A stretch of 64,000 bases of DNA, taken from NCBI GenBank assembly GCA_037968475.1, contig JBBKVO010000022.1, forward strand, positions 62,001 to 126,000, read 5' to 3'. The first letter of the stretch is position 1. Each line of letters starts with the position of its first letter. The notes beneath the pieces were generated by a model. That model saw only the letters and a program-made list of their open reading frames with translations. It was not told the DNA's origin and searched no databases. The stretch is from SB11 sp037968475. GTDB lineage: Bacteria; Bacteroidota; Bacteroidia; UBA8524. Position numbers and translations under genes: made by a program. Below, piece after piece: positions 32,362 to 42,235 of this stretch.

Positions 32362-34773
32362 CTAAAATTTATAATTATAACCAACCCGCACTACTTGTGT
32401 TTCGTAATAATCGTTGCTAGTGTAGCTAAAGCCTTGCCCGTTTACAGTTTTACGTATCACCATAGTATTTAAAAGATCAGTAGCGTTAAAGAATAACTCA
32501 CCTTTGCCTTTTTGTATGGCTTTTTTAGCACCCAAGTCTAAAGAAAAGCGCGAGCCTGTTTTTCCTTGAGGAATAATATCGGGTGCAAGATAGATAGCCG
32601 TTACCTGTATATCAAGGTTTTTGGCTAGGTGCAAAATGCCGTTTATTTTGGCATTGCCTGATATTAGCTGTTGCTTATCGGCTGTAAACACAGTAGGCAC
32701 AGGGTATCTGTTAAGTACTGTAAACCCGTCAATGCTGTTTTGGTAAGCGTTTACATTTACATTAAACGTAAATTTTTTAGATACATCTTGCGAAAAAACC
32801 ACCTCAGCACCTGCATTATAACTTTTATTAGCGTTTTGAAAAACAGCATAAATTAATGTGCTGTTGGGTGCTGTGCTCGATATTCGGGTAATAGTACCAT
32901 TGGCAGCTTTGTAGTATGCCGCAGCATAAATATAACCTTTATTATGGCTTGTTTTATACCCCACCTCAAACGATGTGGTGTATTGCGGGCGCAGTGCAGG
33001 GTTACCCACTTTTATTATTTCAGCATCATCATATTTAGGAAAAATACGAATATCTACCTCGTTAGGTCTATCAACCCTTCGGTTATAAAAGAAAGAAAGT
33101 TTTTGGCGCTCGCTTATTTTATACCCCAATCTAAGGTTGGGAAAGGGTTGGGTATAATTATAACCATTGCTTTTATAGGTATTGTGGTTGGCATTCACCT
33201 CGTAATTTACCCCCACATATTCAATCCGTAAACCAATGGTAGCTTCAAATTTTTTGTTTTCAAATACATAATTGCCATACAAAGCAGGTATGGTTTCTTT
33301 ATAAGTTGCCTTTCCGCCTGCATTGGTATCAAGCGGCGAGTTTAACCCCGGGAAAAATTGCATATTAGTAGGTATGCCCCTTTGCCTAAATTTTGCACCC
33401 CCTTCAAACTGTCCGTATTTTAGCGGGCGAACGTAGTCAACACTCAACTCCGCCACCTGCTCGTCTGAAATTAGTTTAAAAGCATCTTTGCCTGTGTAGG
33501 TGGGTAATATATTATCAAAATAATATTTCTCGTCCTCTCGGTGAAAGGTGTAATTAAAATTAATATTTAATAAATGTCCAGCTTGTTTAAATTTATGCTG
33601 ATAATTAGCTGATGCCATTACCGTAGTTTTTAGCTCGTCTTCTAAAAACTGCCATAAGCGATTACGCTGGGTAAGTTCGCTATTAAAAAAAGGCTCGTCG
33701 CCGTGGTCAAGTATGCGCTCACGACCATACAATCCGCTAAAAGTAAATGTATTATAATCGTTTATATTCCAATCCAACCCCGCTTTAGTGGTTATAAAAC
33801 TGGTATTTCTATTCCGTTTGGTTTGTTGTTTTATAATAGTGCCGTCATCATACGTACGGGTAACAAATTCATTTTTATTCAACGTTTCAGTATATAAATA
33901 ATCCCCCTGAAAAAAGGCATTTATTTTATTTTTACGATAACTAAGCGATAGCGAAGGATTAATTTTTGGGGTATACTGATACTGTGGCCTGATGCTTGGC
34001 AGGTTGGCTTTTTTAATCCATAAAGCACCCAAGCCTGATGTAAGCCCTGCTTTGCCATAAAACCCCTCTTGTTTATTTTTTTTGTAGATAATATTAATAA
34101 TACCTCCGTTTCCGTTGGCCTCGTATTTGGCCGATGGATTATTAATTATTTCTATTCGCTCAATAGCCGATGCAGGAATGTTATCTAAGCCAGTTTGCCC
34201 ACCATAGCCGGTTAGTGCAGTTAGTTTCCCGTCAATAAGCACGGTTATTTTATCGTTGCCGCGTAGTTGTACTTTACCGTCTTGCACACTAACCCCCGGA
34301 AGGTTTTGCATGGCTTGCAGTACCGAACCGCCGCCTTGGCTTATATTATCCTCTACCGAGTAGGTTTTTTTATCCATTTTCCCGCTTACCTCGCTCTGCT
34401 TACCTGTAATTACAACCTCGCTTACACTTTCAATATTTTCAGCAAGCTCAATGGTAGCTACATCTAAAAATTTTGACAAACTACCTACAAATAGGGGTTG
34501 TTTGTGGGTGATATATCCCACATACGATATTTCTAAAATATAATTATTGGGTTTTATTGTGGGTAACGAAAACCGCCCCTCTTCATTTGTTACAGTTCCT
34601 GTTACAAAAACCGAATCTTTTTCGGTTTTTAAAACCACATTAACATAAGCCAAGGGGTTTTTAGTAGTTTTATCCTTCACCACTCCCGATAGTGTAACTG
34701 TGGTGCTTTGGCCATAGGTATTGCAAAAAGAGATAATAAACAAAAACCCAATAATTATTTTTAGACGTGTCAT
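32362..34773 (-). CDS. TonB-dependent outer-membrane receptor (OMP_b-brl_3 type)
   Basis: The 803-residue receptor has a signal peptide, a CarboxypepD_reg domain (residues ~24-105; TLSGVVKDKTTKNPLAYVNV), a plug (QNLPGVSVQDGKVQLRGND, near 157-175), and a long barrel ending with an aromatic C-terminus (VGYNYKF). The barrel belongs to the outer-membrane beta-barrel group common in Bacteroidota that lacks a SusD partner. Transport is TonB-driven; the substrate is unknown. It is the last gene of an operon with a response regulator, kinase and PepSY-like protein, suggesting that expression follows an envelope or metal/small-molecule signal. Confidence 0.88.
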   Translation of the reverse strand: MTRLKIIIGFLFIISFCNTYGQSTTVTLSGVVKDKTTKNPLAYVNVVLKTEKDSVFVTGTVTNEEGRFSLPTIKPNNYILEISYVGYITHKQPLFVGSLSKFLDVATIELAENIESVSEVVITGKQSEVSGKMDKKTYSVEDNISQGGGSVLQAMQNLPGVSVQDGKVQLRGNDKITVLIDGKLTALTGYGGQTGLDNIPASAIERIEIINNPSAKYEANGNGGIINIIYKKNKQEGFYGKAGLTSGLGALWIKKANLPSIRPQYQYTPKINPSLSLSYRKNKINAFFQGDYLYTETLNKNEFVTRTYDDGTIIKQQTKRNRNTSFITTKAGLDWNINDYNTFTFSGLYGRERILDHGDEPFFNSELTQRNRLWQFLEDELKTTVMASANYQHKFKQAGHLLNINFNYTFHREDEKYYFDNILPTYTGKDAFKLISDEQVAELSVDYVRPLKYGQFEGGAKFRQRGIPTNMQFFPGLNSPLDTNAGGKATYKETIPALYGNYVFENKKFEATIGLRIEYVGVNYEVNANHNTYKSNGYNYTQPFPNLRLGYKISERQKLSFFYNRRVDRPNEVDIRIFPKYDDAEIIKVGNPALRPQYTTSFEVGYKTSHNKGYIYAAAYYKAANGTITRISSTAPNSTLIYAVFQNANKSYNAGAEVVFSQDVSKKFTFNVNVNAYQNSIDGFTVLNRYPVPTVFTADKQQLISGNAKINGILHLAKNLDIQVTAIYLAPDIIPQGKTGSRFSLDLGAKKAIQKGKGELFFNATDLLNTMVIRKTVNGQGFSYTSNDYYETQVVRVGYNYKF

Positions 34774-34786
34774 TTTTAAAACCTAA

Positions 34787-35215
34787 TTAGTCTTTTATTT
34801 CTTTAATAAAGTTTCCGTTGGCATCAAACATTACATCTTTGCCTTTTATCTCAACCTCGTAGGTTACAGTGCCTTTAGCGTCGGTTATTTTAGCGGCTTC
34901 TTTTATTTTTTTATCGGTGTAATGAGTTTTCATATACTCAATTACTTGTTGAGGCAATTGGCTGGTCTCTATTTCCATTTCAGTTTCCAGCAAAGTTCCG
35001 TTAGCATCGAACAAGGCTGAGTAGTCAACGTCGTTCAATTCAAATTCTACCTCATAGTTAGCATCTTCTTTTTCCCACTTCACATCCTCAGCATTGGGGT
35101 AGGCTGCTTTAAAGGCTGTTTTAACAGCATCAGGAACATCTTTTTCTTTTACTTTTTGCGAGTAGGCAACCGCGCTAATAAGCAGGGCAACCAAAATAAT
35201 TACAGATTTTTTCAT
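34787..35215 (-). CDS. PepSY-like periplasmic protein
   Basis: From ATG 35215 the 142-residue protein has a signal peptide (IILVALLISAVAYS) and two PepSY-like repeats: VPDAVKTAFKAAYPNAEDVKW...YEVEF and a second LPQQVIEYMKTHYTDKKI...YEVEI, each followed by a strand and FDANG. Such proteins bind or inhibit partner proteins at the envelope. It lies between the kinase and the receptor gene (13 bases before the latter), so it may report on receptor or ligand state; inference. Confidence 0.85.
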   Translation of the reverse strand: MKKSVIILVALLISAVAYSQKVKEKDVPDAVKTAFKAAYPNAEDVKWEKEDANYEVEFELNDVDYSALFDANGTLLETEMEIETSQLPQQVIEYMKTHYTDKKIKEAAKITDAKGTVTYEVEIKGKDVMFDANGNFIKEIKD

Positions 35216-35272
35216 GGTTTCAAAATTTAATACTTCAAAATTGAGGTACAATTTTGTAGATATTCTGAATTT

Positions 35273-36559
35273 TTAGAATGTAACAGTAAAATAATGCAGC
35301 CCATTTGTATAGGCATACGCTATTTTCCAGCCATAGCCATTGCAAATTTCTTTTGCTATAGCCAAACCCAAACCGCTATTGGCTGTTGTGGTTGATGATT
35401 GAGAGAAGCGCTTAAATATTGTTTGCGTATTAAGAGCCTTATAGCCGGTATTGTGTATGCTTAAGATACCGTTGGATAATTCGATACCTATTTTGCCGCT
35501 TGAGGTATTGTGCTGTATGGCATTTATAAGCAGATTATTTATCAATATTTCGAGCAAAATGGGGTTGCAATTAACTATTAGCTGTGTATTGATGTTTTTA
35601 TCAAATACAAAGCCTTTTTGATTAATATAATCGGCAAGGCTTTCTGTGCTTTCTTCTATAAGCTGCGCTAACTGTATTGGTTGGCTATCGGTAAATTGTT
35701 TATTCTCAATTTTGGCCAGTAATAACAGGTTTTTATTGATACGTGTAACCCTAGATAGCGAGCTGTTAATTGAGGTAATAATTTGCGATTGTGCATCGGT
35801 TAGTTCTTGGTTTTGCAGCAACAAATCAATTTTTGCTTTTAGCAATGCCAATGGGGTTTGTAGCTCGTGCGAGGCATTTTCAATAAATATTTTTTGCTGA
35901 TTAAAGGCTTCTATATTTTTTTCAATCACCTTGCTTAGTTCGGTATTTAGTTCTTCAAACTCTTCTATATCTGTTTTTTCAAACTCTATGGCTTGGTGTT
36001 TTGTCAGGTCGAAAACTTTTAATTTTTCAAGGGTATTTCTAAAAGGTTGCCATATTTTTTTGGCAATTCTTTTATTCAGAATAATAAAACCCAGCACCAT
36101 AAAAATAAAAAATAAAATGGTGATTGTTGCAATGGCCAAAAGGGTTTCATCGGTCTCCTCAACATTAGTTTCAATGGTTACTTTATAGGGCTTTCCATTT
36201 ATGGTAATATACGATAGTAGCCCTCTAAATCTATCAATTTCAAGCTCGTCAGCATATTGGTTTTCCCTTGTTATGGTATAAATACTATCGGTTATTTTGG
36301 CAAAACTATTGTCAGGAGTAATTTTTGTGCCTTGCCCTATGCTGTTATAAAACGTAAGCAGCTTATCAATCTCGGCGGCATCAATAGGGGTTTTTTCAAA
36401 ACCCTTTTCTATTTGTTGTTTTATTATTTGGTTGTGCTCGTCCAATTCGGCCAGCCATATATAATCTACAACAAAAACATACACAGGTATGCTGCATACC
36501 AATATTATCAGTGCATACAGCGTAAATGCTTTAAAGGGTTTATTTAATAATTTACTCAT
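35273..36559 (-). CDS. Sensor histidine kinase
   Basis: The 428-residue kinase has two membrane segments (about residues 10-32 and 140-165) enclosing a ~110-residue periplasmic domain, then HisKA with IENASHELQTPLALLKA (phospho-His) and a HATPase with INNLLINAIQHN, LSIHNTG and GLGLAIAKE. Its ATG at 36559 overlaps the stop of the regulator gene as ATGA, so the two are translationally coupled. It should phosphorylate that regulator. The signal is unknown; downstream PepSY and TonB genes hint at an envelope cue. Confidence 0.93.
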   Translation of the reverse strand: MSKLLNKPFKAFTLYALIILVCSIPVYVFVVDYIWLAELDEHNQIIKQQIEKGFEKTPIDAAEIDKLLTFYNSIGQGTKITPDNSFAKITDSIYTITRENQYADELEIDRFRGLLSYITINGKPYKVTIETNVEETDETLLAIATITILFFIFMVLGFIILNKRIAKKIWQPFRNTLEKLKVFDLTKHQAIEFEKTDIEEFEELNTELSKVIEKNIEAFNQQKIFIENASHELQTPLALLKAKIDLLLQNQELTDAQSQIITSINSSLSRVTRINKNLLLLAKIENKQFTDSQPIQLAQLIEESTESLADYINQKGFVFDKNINTQLIVNCNPILLEILINNLLINAIQHNTSSGKIGIELSNGILSIHNTGYKALNTQTIFKRFSQSSTTTANSGLGLAIAKEICNGYGWKIAYAYTNGLHYFTVTF

Positions 36560-37230
36560 ATTTCCCATTTATACCCTGTACCATACACGGTTTTTAAATA
36601 ATTTTCGCCGCCTGCTTCGGCCAATTTCTTTTTCAGGTTTTTTACGTGTGCATAAACAAAATCGTGGTTATCCAGCATATCGGCTATATCGCCCGAAAGA
36701 TGTTCGGCCAATGCACTTTTTGATATTACTTTGTTTTTATTACCCAGAAATAATAATAATAAATCAAATTCTTTTTTGGTAAGTACTATGGGTGTATTGT
36801 TTAGGCTAACGGTTTTGGCCTGTATATCTACTACCAGCCCGTTTTGCTCAATAACATTGGTATTGGCAAATTGTCGCCTGCGGATAACTGAATATATACG
36901 GGCAGCTAATTCTGAAAGATGAAAGGGTTTTGCCAAATAATCATCGGCACCAATTTGCAGGCCTTGTACTTTATCTTCTATCGAGTTTTTAGCTGAGATA
37001 ATTATTACGCCTTCTTGTTTGTTTTGTTGCTTTAAAATTTCGAGCAATTGCAAGCCGCTACCGTCGGGAAGCATTAAATCAAGCAATATGCAATCGTAAT
37101 TGTACAGGTTTATTTTCTCTACAGCTTGGTGAAAGTTGTGTGCAAGCTCGCATATATAGCTTTGCCCCGATAGGTAGTTTACCATATCGTGCGCCAGTTC
37201 TTTTTCGTCCTCAACAATCAAAATTTTCAC
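36556..37230 (-). CDS. OmpR/PhoB-type response regulator
   Basis: From GTG 37230 the 224-residue protein has a receiver (MKILIVEDEKEL; acceptor Asp in CILLDLMLPDGSG; Lys in YLAKPF) and a C-terminal winged helix (KKEFDLLLLFLGN ... VYAHVKNLKKKL ... VYGTGYKWEI). It is the first gene of the operon that also encodes the kinase, PepSY-like protein and receptor. An upstream TTG at 37251 in frame is less likely because the receiver core begins right after the GTG. Confidence 0.93.
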   Translation of the reverse strand: MKILIVEDEKELAHDMVNYLSGQSYICELAHNFHQAVEKINLYNYDCILLDLMLPDGSGLQLLEILKQQNKQEGVIIISAKNSIEDKVQGLQIGADDYLAKPFHLSELAARIYSVIRRRQFANTNVIEQNGLVVDIQAKTVSLNNTPIVLTKKEFDLLLLFLGNKNKVISKSALAEHLSGDIADMLDNHDFVYAHVKNLKKKLAEAGGENYLKTVYGTGYKWEI

Positions 37231-37308
37231 AGCACTAAGGTACTTAATCAATTTTGAAGAAATTTTGAATTGGGTTTTTTGTAATGACGAGGTGGAATGC
37301 TGTTGCCA

Positions 37309-37392
37309 GTCATTCCTGCGAAAGCAGGAATCTGTGCGTGGGCATTTTGATTACCGAACAGCGCACAGATTCTCAATCAAGTTGAGAATGAC
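37309..37392. repeat. Bipartite GTCATTCC...GAATGAC palindromic repeat
   Basis: Left hairpin CCTGCGAAAGCAGG, right hairpin TCTCAATCAAGTTGAGA, joined through GAATCTGTGCG / CGCACAGATTC. Half copies lie at 37419-37450 and 37625-37653. Confidence 0.8.
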
Positions 37393-37500
37393 ACCCGCCG
37401 CACAATTAATGCGACTTCCAGTTATTCCCATTCCAAATGGGAATCTGTGTTATGGCATACCCTTCTCACCTTTCGAGAACCTCAAGATAACTGTGCTCTG

Positions 37501-37601
37501 GCTGGCGCGGGAGCGTCCGCTCGTGCCGAACAATAAAATAGCGTCCGCTATTTATATAAACCCATCATTACCCCGCACCCTTCGATTTCGCTCAGGATGA
37601 C
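37501..37601. repeat. Multi-hairpin fragment plus inverted REP-A copy
   Basis: Last two stems of the ~170-bp element (37501-37552), followed by an inverted REP-A at about 37578-37601. Confidence 0.7.
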
Positions 37602-37684
37602 AACTTGCATCAATACGGTAGCTAGTCATTCCTGCGAAAGCAGGAATCTGTGCGAAAGACAACTTTTTTGTATAATTCTCTCCG

Positions 37685-37850
37685 CTCCTCGAAGCGTCCT
37701 CGCTTCGAGATAGTAATTGGTAGCGTCCCGCTACAAAAAAGGTTTTGAGTGGACTCGAACAAGAATGAACTTCAAGCGTCCACGCTTGAAGGAACGCCGA
37801 AGCTGGCTCGAGCATCAGCTCGTACCAAATAATAGAGTAGCGTCCGCTGC
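37685..37850. repeat. Multi-hairpin repeat, full copy 4
   Basis: All six stems of the element at 24732 in the same order. The second stem GTAGCG-TCC-CGCTAC and fourth stem CTTCAAGCG-TCCA-CGCTTGAAG carry changed loops. A degenerate REP-A copy follows at about 37882-37905 and an AAGGAGGGG-type hairpin at about 37940-38057. Confidence 0.8.
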
Positions 37851-38127
37851 AATAAATGTATTATCCGCCATGCCTGTCGCGCTCCTTCGACTTTACTCGG
37901 GAAGACACGTGCTATGGGGACAATGAACGTCGTTGAAACGCCCTCCTTAAAAGTGTTGTATGCAGCTAAGGGATATGGATTAAGCCTATGCTTTCTTGCC
38001 TTTTCGACCTCCCCTTAGTCCCCTCCTTATTCAGCCCACAAATCCATCAAAGGAGGGGAAATAGCTTGCTATGCTTCTACTTTGTTCAGTCAAACACTAC
38101 TATTTAGCAAACACAAACACACAAAAT

Positions 38128-38156
38128 TTGCTCATTCCAAAAAAAGTCTATATTTG
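38128..38156 (+). promoter_or_regulatory. Promoter of the B12 uptake operon
   Basis: TTG at 38128-38130 and TATATTTG at 38149-38156 with 18 bases between; transcription would start just before the riboswitch. Confidence 0.65.
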
Positions 38157-38162
38157 CCCCGC

Positions 38163-38366
38163 ATTTCAGGTTCTTGGGTAAAAGTTTCTTTTACTATGAG
38201 ATGAAAAGGGAATCACGTGTAAATCGTGAACAGTACCCGCTGCTGTAAGTTCCATTCAACGGTAATACACCGTTGGTTTTTTGCCCCCTTTTGCCACTGA
38301 CATCGTGTAGCGATGACGGGAAGGCAGCAAAAAATCGGAATAAGTCAGAAGACCTGCCTCAGATGC
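38163..38366 (+). ncRNA. Cobalamin riboswitch
   Basis: The leader contains the B12-box GCCACTGAC...CGGGAAGGC (38293-38325) and the upstream GGGAATCACGTG...CAGTACCCGCTGCTG core, and closes with CAGAAGACCTGCC near 38346-38358. These are the invariant parts of the adenosylcobalamin/B12 aptamer. It lies between a good promoter and a BtuB-like receptor gene, so B12 should reduce expression of the uptake genes. About 145 bases follow before the start codon, room for an expression platform. Confidence 0.95.
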
Positions 38367-38511
38367 TTAGGATTCACACCTTCGGGAAAAAAGGTTGGGG
38401 TTCAGTAAGTGCCATATTTAGCTTTTTATACTGTTTTTTCAGGTAGCTATAGTTGTGCGCAAGCTGTATTCTGTTTTTTATTAATACCCGTAGGCAAAAT
38501 GAATAATAACA

Positions 38512-40476
38512 TTGAGCCAAAAAATAATTATAAGCGCACTTTTTGTGTTGGCTACCTTGTGTGGCCAAGCACAAACCCATGCTGATAGTGTATACACCGT
38601 TAGTAGTAGTGAGGTAGTGGTGCAGCGCGAAAAGGTTTTTAATGCAGGCACCTATACTTGGAAGGCCGATAGTGTGCTATTGGCACAATATGCACCCAAT
38701 ACTTTGGGCGATGTGCTGGGGCAGCAAACAGGGATGTTTGTGCGCCAATATACACCCGGCACTTTGGCTACACCTATTATGCGTGGTACGTATGGCGTGC
38801 ATACCAATGTGGTGTGGAATGGCTTTAGCCTGCAAAGCCCCATGAATCAGCTAATTGATTTTAATCTTATTCCTGCCTTTTTTATGGATGGGATAGAGCT
38901 TGCCCATGGCAGCCAAAGCGCGCTGTATGGCAGTGGGGCTATTGGTGGTACTATTGGTTTGGGGCAGCAAGCACAAACACGAAACGGTTTGCACGGCACT
39001 GTATTATTGGGTGCGGGTAGTTTTGGCAGTTATCAGCAAGGGGCAAAGCTGGGCTACAAAAAGGGATGGTATACGGGGCGTGTGCGCTATTTTAACCAAA
39101 CGGCACAAAACAATTTTACCTATACCAACAAAACTAAGTTTGGTTTACCTACCGATACATTAAAAAATGCCCAAAACTGGCTAAACGGGCAAATGATAGA
39201 GAATTATTTTTCTATCAAACACAATATAAAAGCAAGTGTAACGGCGTGGCATACCCAAGCCTATAGAGGGGTTGCCCCGCTTATGTTTCAAGAGAAAAGT
39301 ATTGCTTTTCAGCGCGATGACTCGTGGCGGGTGATGGGCGATATAAAAGCCCATTGGAAAAAAAGCGAGGGCATAGTGCGCGCTCAGTACTTTGATGAGC
39401 GCATACGCTATACTGATGCCGCTTCGGCAGTACCTATTAATAGTGATAACAGGGCTTTTGGTTTGCTGCTTGAAGGTGAGTTTCGCTACCACGTTTCGCC
39501 CCTGCACGATGTTAATTTTGGGCTAAACAGTTCTATTTTCAAATCTACTGCCGATAATTACGGTACACCCGCACCTGTGCAGTATCGTCCATCGGTGTTT
39601 GCATCGCACCGTTTTCATTCATTAAATCAAAAAATATTTACCACTTTTAGCATTAGGCAAGAGGCGGTTACGTTACGCAATACCCAAAACTTTCCTTTAC
39701 TACCTACAAAACTTCCGGGTGAGTTAAGATTTTTACCCATTGTGCCTTCTATTGGGGCTGATTATAATTTTTACCGCAAGTTTTGGCTGGGTGGCAAATT
39801 ATCGCGCGTGTATCGCTACCCTAGTTTTAACGATTTGTATTGGAGTCCGGGGGGCAATCCTAATTTGAAGCCTGAGGACGGTATAAGCGGTGAACTTAGG
39901 TTGAGCTATAAAAAAGAGAATACTAAGTGGGTGATAAATACCTCAGTGGGGGGCTATTATAGTGATATAAACAATTGGATTATTTGGATGCAAGGGCTGG
40001 GTGGAATATGGACTCCACGCAATATACAGCGTGTAGTAGCAAGGGGTGTAGAGGTGCAGGCCGATGTGAAATACACTATCACCCAAAAACAGTATTTAAA
40101 ATTTGACGGGCGCTATGCTTATACCCAAAGTACCAACAGAAAACAGGGTTCGGCTTTTGATGATAGTTATAACAAACAACTAATATATGTGCCGCATCAC
40201 ATTGTGGCTGCTAACGTATCATACGGAAACCGATTTGCATACATACGTGTAAGCGGCCAATATACAGGCAAACAATTTATTACTTCTGATAATAAACGTG
40301 CGCTACCTGCATTTAAAACCCTAAATGTGTTTTTGGGTACTAAAATAAAGGTGCAAAAAACCAGCATTGATATAAACCTGCAAGCCAAAAACCTGCTGAA
40401 TGCTGAGTACCAAGCGGTGGAGTGGGCACCAATGCCCCAACGCAATTTTTTACTAAACGTACAATTTAATTTTTAA
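38512..40476 (+). CDS. btuB: TonB-dependent vitamin B12 receptor (BtuB-like)
   Basis: The 654-residue receptor has a signal peptide (IIISALFVLATLCGQAQ), a plug (NTLGDVLGQQTGMFVRQY ... LAHGSQSALYGSGAIGG) and a barrel with the SFNDLYWSPGGNPNLKPE motif typical of BtuB/FhuA-type barrels, ending NFLLNVQFNF. The riboswitch upstream and the BtuG-like gene 8 bases downstream support cobalamin as substrate. The only usable start is TTG 38512, directly after an in-frame stop. Confidence 0.88.
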   Translation: MSQKIIISALFVLATLCGQAQTHADSVYTVSSSEVVVQREKVFNAGTYTWKADSVLLAQYAPNTLGDVLGQQTGMFVRQYTPGTLATPIMRGTYGVHTNVVWNGFSLQSPMNQLIDFNLIPAFFMDGIELAHGSQSALYGSGAIGGTIGLGQQAQTRNGLHGTVLLGAGSFGSYQQGAKLGYKKGWYTGRVRYFNQTAQNNFTYTNKTKFGLPTDTLKNAQNWLNGQMIENYFSIKHNIKASVTAWHTQAYRGVAPLMFQEKSIAFQRDDSWRVMGDIKAHWKKSEGIVRAQYFDERIRYTDAASAVPINSDNRAFGLLLEGEFRYHVSPLHDVNFGLNSSIFKSTADNYGTPAPVQYRPSVFASHRFHSLNQKIFTTFSIRQEAVTLRNTQNFPLLPTKLPGELRFLPIVPSIGADYNFYRKFWLGGKLSRVYRYPSFNDLYWSPGGNPNLKPEDGISGELRLSYKKENTKWVINTSVGGYYSDINNWIIWMQGLGGIWTPRNIQRVVARGVEVQADVKYTITQKQYLKFDGRYAYTQSTNRKQGSAFDDSYNKQLIYVPHHIVAANVSYGNRFAYIRVSGQYTGKQFITSDNKRALPAFKTLNVFLGTKIKVQKTSIDINLQAKNLLNAEYQAVEWAPMPQRNFLLNVQFNF

Positions 40477-40484
40477 TACAAAAC

Positions 40485-41531
40485 ATGAAAAACCTAAATC
40501 AAATTTTTAAATTTAATCTGCTGGCACTAGTTGCCCTAAGTGTAGTAGTACTTAGCTCTTGTAAGGATGAAGGAGGAGACCCGATTGAGCCTTCACCATC
40601 GGCATATCAAGGTGCATTTATTTTAAACGAAGGCGGATTTTTAAAAGGTAATGCCAGTATAGATTTTTATAGCAGGGGAGAGGCAAAGCTTACTCAAAAT
40701 CTGTTTTCAAACATCAATAGCCGCCCATTGGGAGATGTTTTTCAATCGATGTACAAAGCCAATGGCAACTACTATTTGGTGGTAAACAATTCTTCAAAAA
40801 TAGAAGTGGTAAATGCTGAAACTTTTAAATCGGTAGGTACTATTAGCAATTTAGGCTCGCCCCGTTTTATGCTAGTTCCTTCGGCATCAAACGGAAGCAA
40901 AGCGTATGTAACGGATTTGTTTAATAATGTAATACACGTACTTAGCCTAACCAGCCACACCCAAACTAAAACTATCGACTTGAACGGTTGGAGCGAGAAT
41001 ATGGTGGAAGCAGGTGGAAATATATACGTGAACAACTGGAGCAACAAAAAGGTATATGTAATTGACCCTAGTGCTGATGCTGTGAAAGATAGCATTGCGC
41101 TAACTGACTACCCTAACGGTATTGTGGTTGATGCTAACAAAAAAGTATGGGTATCGGTAGATAGTACTGCTACCACACCTGCCAAATTGGTGCGTATAAA
41201 CCCAGCCAACAATAGCATTGAAGGTTCAATTGATTTTGCAACGGGCGAAACGGTCAGTAAACTTGCTATAAATGGTACAGGTGATAAGCTATACTATCTT
41301 AATAATACAGGTGTATTTGAGGTAGCTATAAGTGCAAGCACATTGCCTACTACTGCTAAAAAAACAGGTAGCTTTTATAGTATGGACGTAGATCCGTTTG
41401 ATGGCTCGATATATTTGGGTGATGCTATTGATTTTAATCAAAACGGAACTGTTACCCGTATAAAAACGGATGGTAGCGAAACTACTTTTAAGGTAGGTAT
41501 AGTTCCCAATGGTTTCTTTTTTAACAATTAA
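40485..41531 (+). CDS. Surface lipoprotein, beta-propeller, BtuG-like B12-binding
   Basis: The 348-residue product has a lipoprotein signal (VVLSSC, Cys about residue 26) and a propeller made of repeated blades (YLVVNNSSKIEVVNAETF; AYVTDLFNNVIHVLSL; IYVNNWSNKKVYVIDPS; VWVSVDS; LYYLNNTGVFEV; SIYLGDA). In Bacteroides the BtuG lipoprotein is such a propeller and hands B12 to BtuB. Position 8 bases behind the BtuB-like gene under the same riboswitch supports this role. Affinity and export to the outer leaflet are inferred. Confidence 0.75.
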   Translation: MKNLNQIFKFNLLALVALSVVVLSSCKDEGGDPIEPSPSAYQGAFILNEGGFLKGNASIDFYSRGEAKLTQNLFSNINSRPLGDVFQSMYKANGNYYLVVNNSSKIEVVNAETFKSVGTISNLGSPRFMLVPSASNGSKAYVTDLFNNVIHVLSLTSHTQTKTIDLNGWSENMVEAGGNIYVNNWSNKKVYVIDPSADAVKDSIALTDYPNGIVVDANKKVWVSVDSTATTPAKLVRINPANNSIEGSIDFATGETVSKLAINGTGDKLYYLNNTGVFEVAISASTLPTTAKKTGSFYSMDVDPFDGSIYLGDAIDFNQNGTVTRIKTDGSETTFKVGIVPNGFFFNN

Positions 41532-41563
41532 TACGTGCTAGTAATAGTTTGTATAAGTAAAGC

Positions 41564-41603
41564 AAGGGCTTACCTGTGAAAATGGGTAGGCCTTTGTTTT
41601 TTT
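41564..41603 (+). terminator. Terminator of the B12 uptake operon
   Basis: Imperfect stem AAGGGCTTACC / GGGTAGGCCTTT with a run of seven T behind it. Confidence 0.75.
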
Positions 41604-41723
41604 GTGTTTAGATGTCAGATGTCAGGGGTGTTAGGAAGGGGGATAATAATATAGTAGGCTATTAGCAAGTTTTATAGTTATTGCCTATTTTGCTTATGTA
41701 TACTGTAAGGTTTTAATTTATAG

Positions 41724-42209
41724 ATGAAAAAGACAACAATATTTATCATCGTATTGCTAATTGTAAGTTGTTCACAATCAAAGCAAAAAGATGCTAGGAA
41801 AGAAGTTGTTGTAGAAAGATATGCAGGGGGAGAGATTAAAAAGACATACAATGGATACACGTATGGGGTTTATGATAAAGAAGGAAGAAGGATTGAATTT
41901 TATGGTAATCTTAAATTTGTTGATGCGAATTCAAATTTTCATACCATCATTAATTATCAAAATAAAAAAGTCGTTATTAAAGAGTACGTACTTGAAGACA
42001 GTAATACTGAATGTATAATAACTGACAAGGATGACTATGTTAAGTTTGTTATGTATTTTGAGGGGAGTGATTTTGAAGAATCTATTAAGTTTGAAGTTTA
42101 TCAGCCTGTAAAAAAGAATGGTAAATACATAAAGCATGAGTTGTCTGAAACTCGGGTTAGAAAAAGTAAGAATTATCATTTAAGATATTTACCTGATTAT
42201 TTGAGGTGA
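41724..42209 (+). CDS. Small lipoprotein of unknown function
   Basis: The 161-residue protein has a lipobox-like IVLLIVSCSQ (Cys near residue 16) and a short charged linker. GEIKKTYNGYTYGVYDKEG resembles a MORN/YwqK-like repeat; the rest is a beta-rich domain. AT-rich compared with the neighbouring B12 genes, so it may be a later arrival. Role unknown. Confidence 0.6.
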   Translation: MKKTTIFIIVLLIVSCSQSKQKDARKEVVVERYAGGEIKKTYNGYTYGVYDKEGRRIEFYGNLKFVDANSNFHTIINYQNKKVVIKEYVLEDSNTECIITDKDDYVKFVMYFEGSDFEESIKFEVYQPVKKNGKYIKHELSETRVRKSKNYHLRYLPDYLR

Positions 42210-42235
42210 TAGAGTAGTTTACTAATTATCTCACA

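Noticed and set aside
37552..37926. Open frames of 60-90 residues on both strands
   Set aside because: They lie on palindromic repeats, which give mirror-image frames on both strands.
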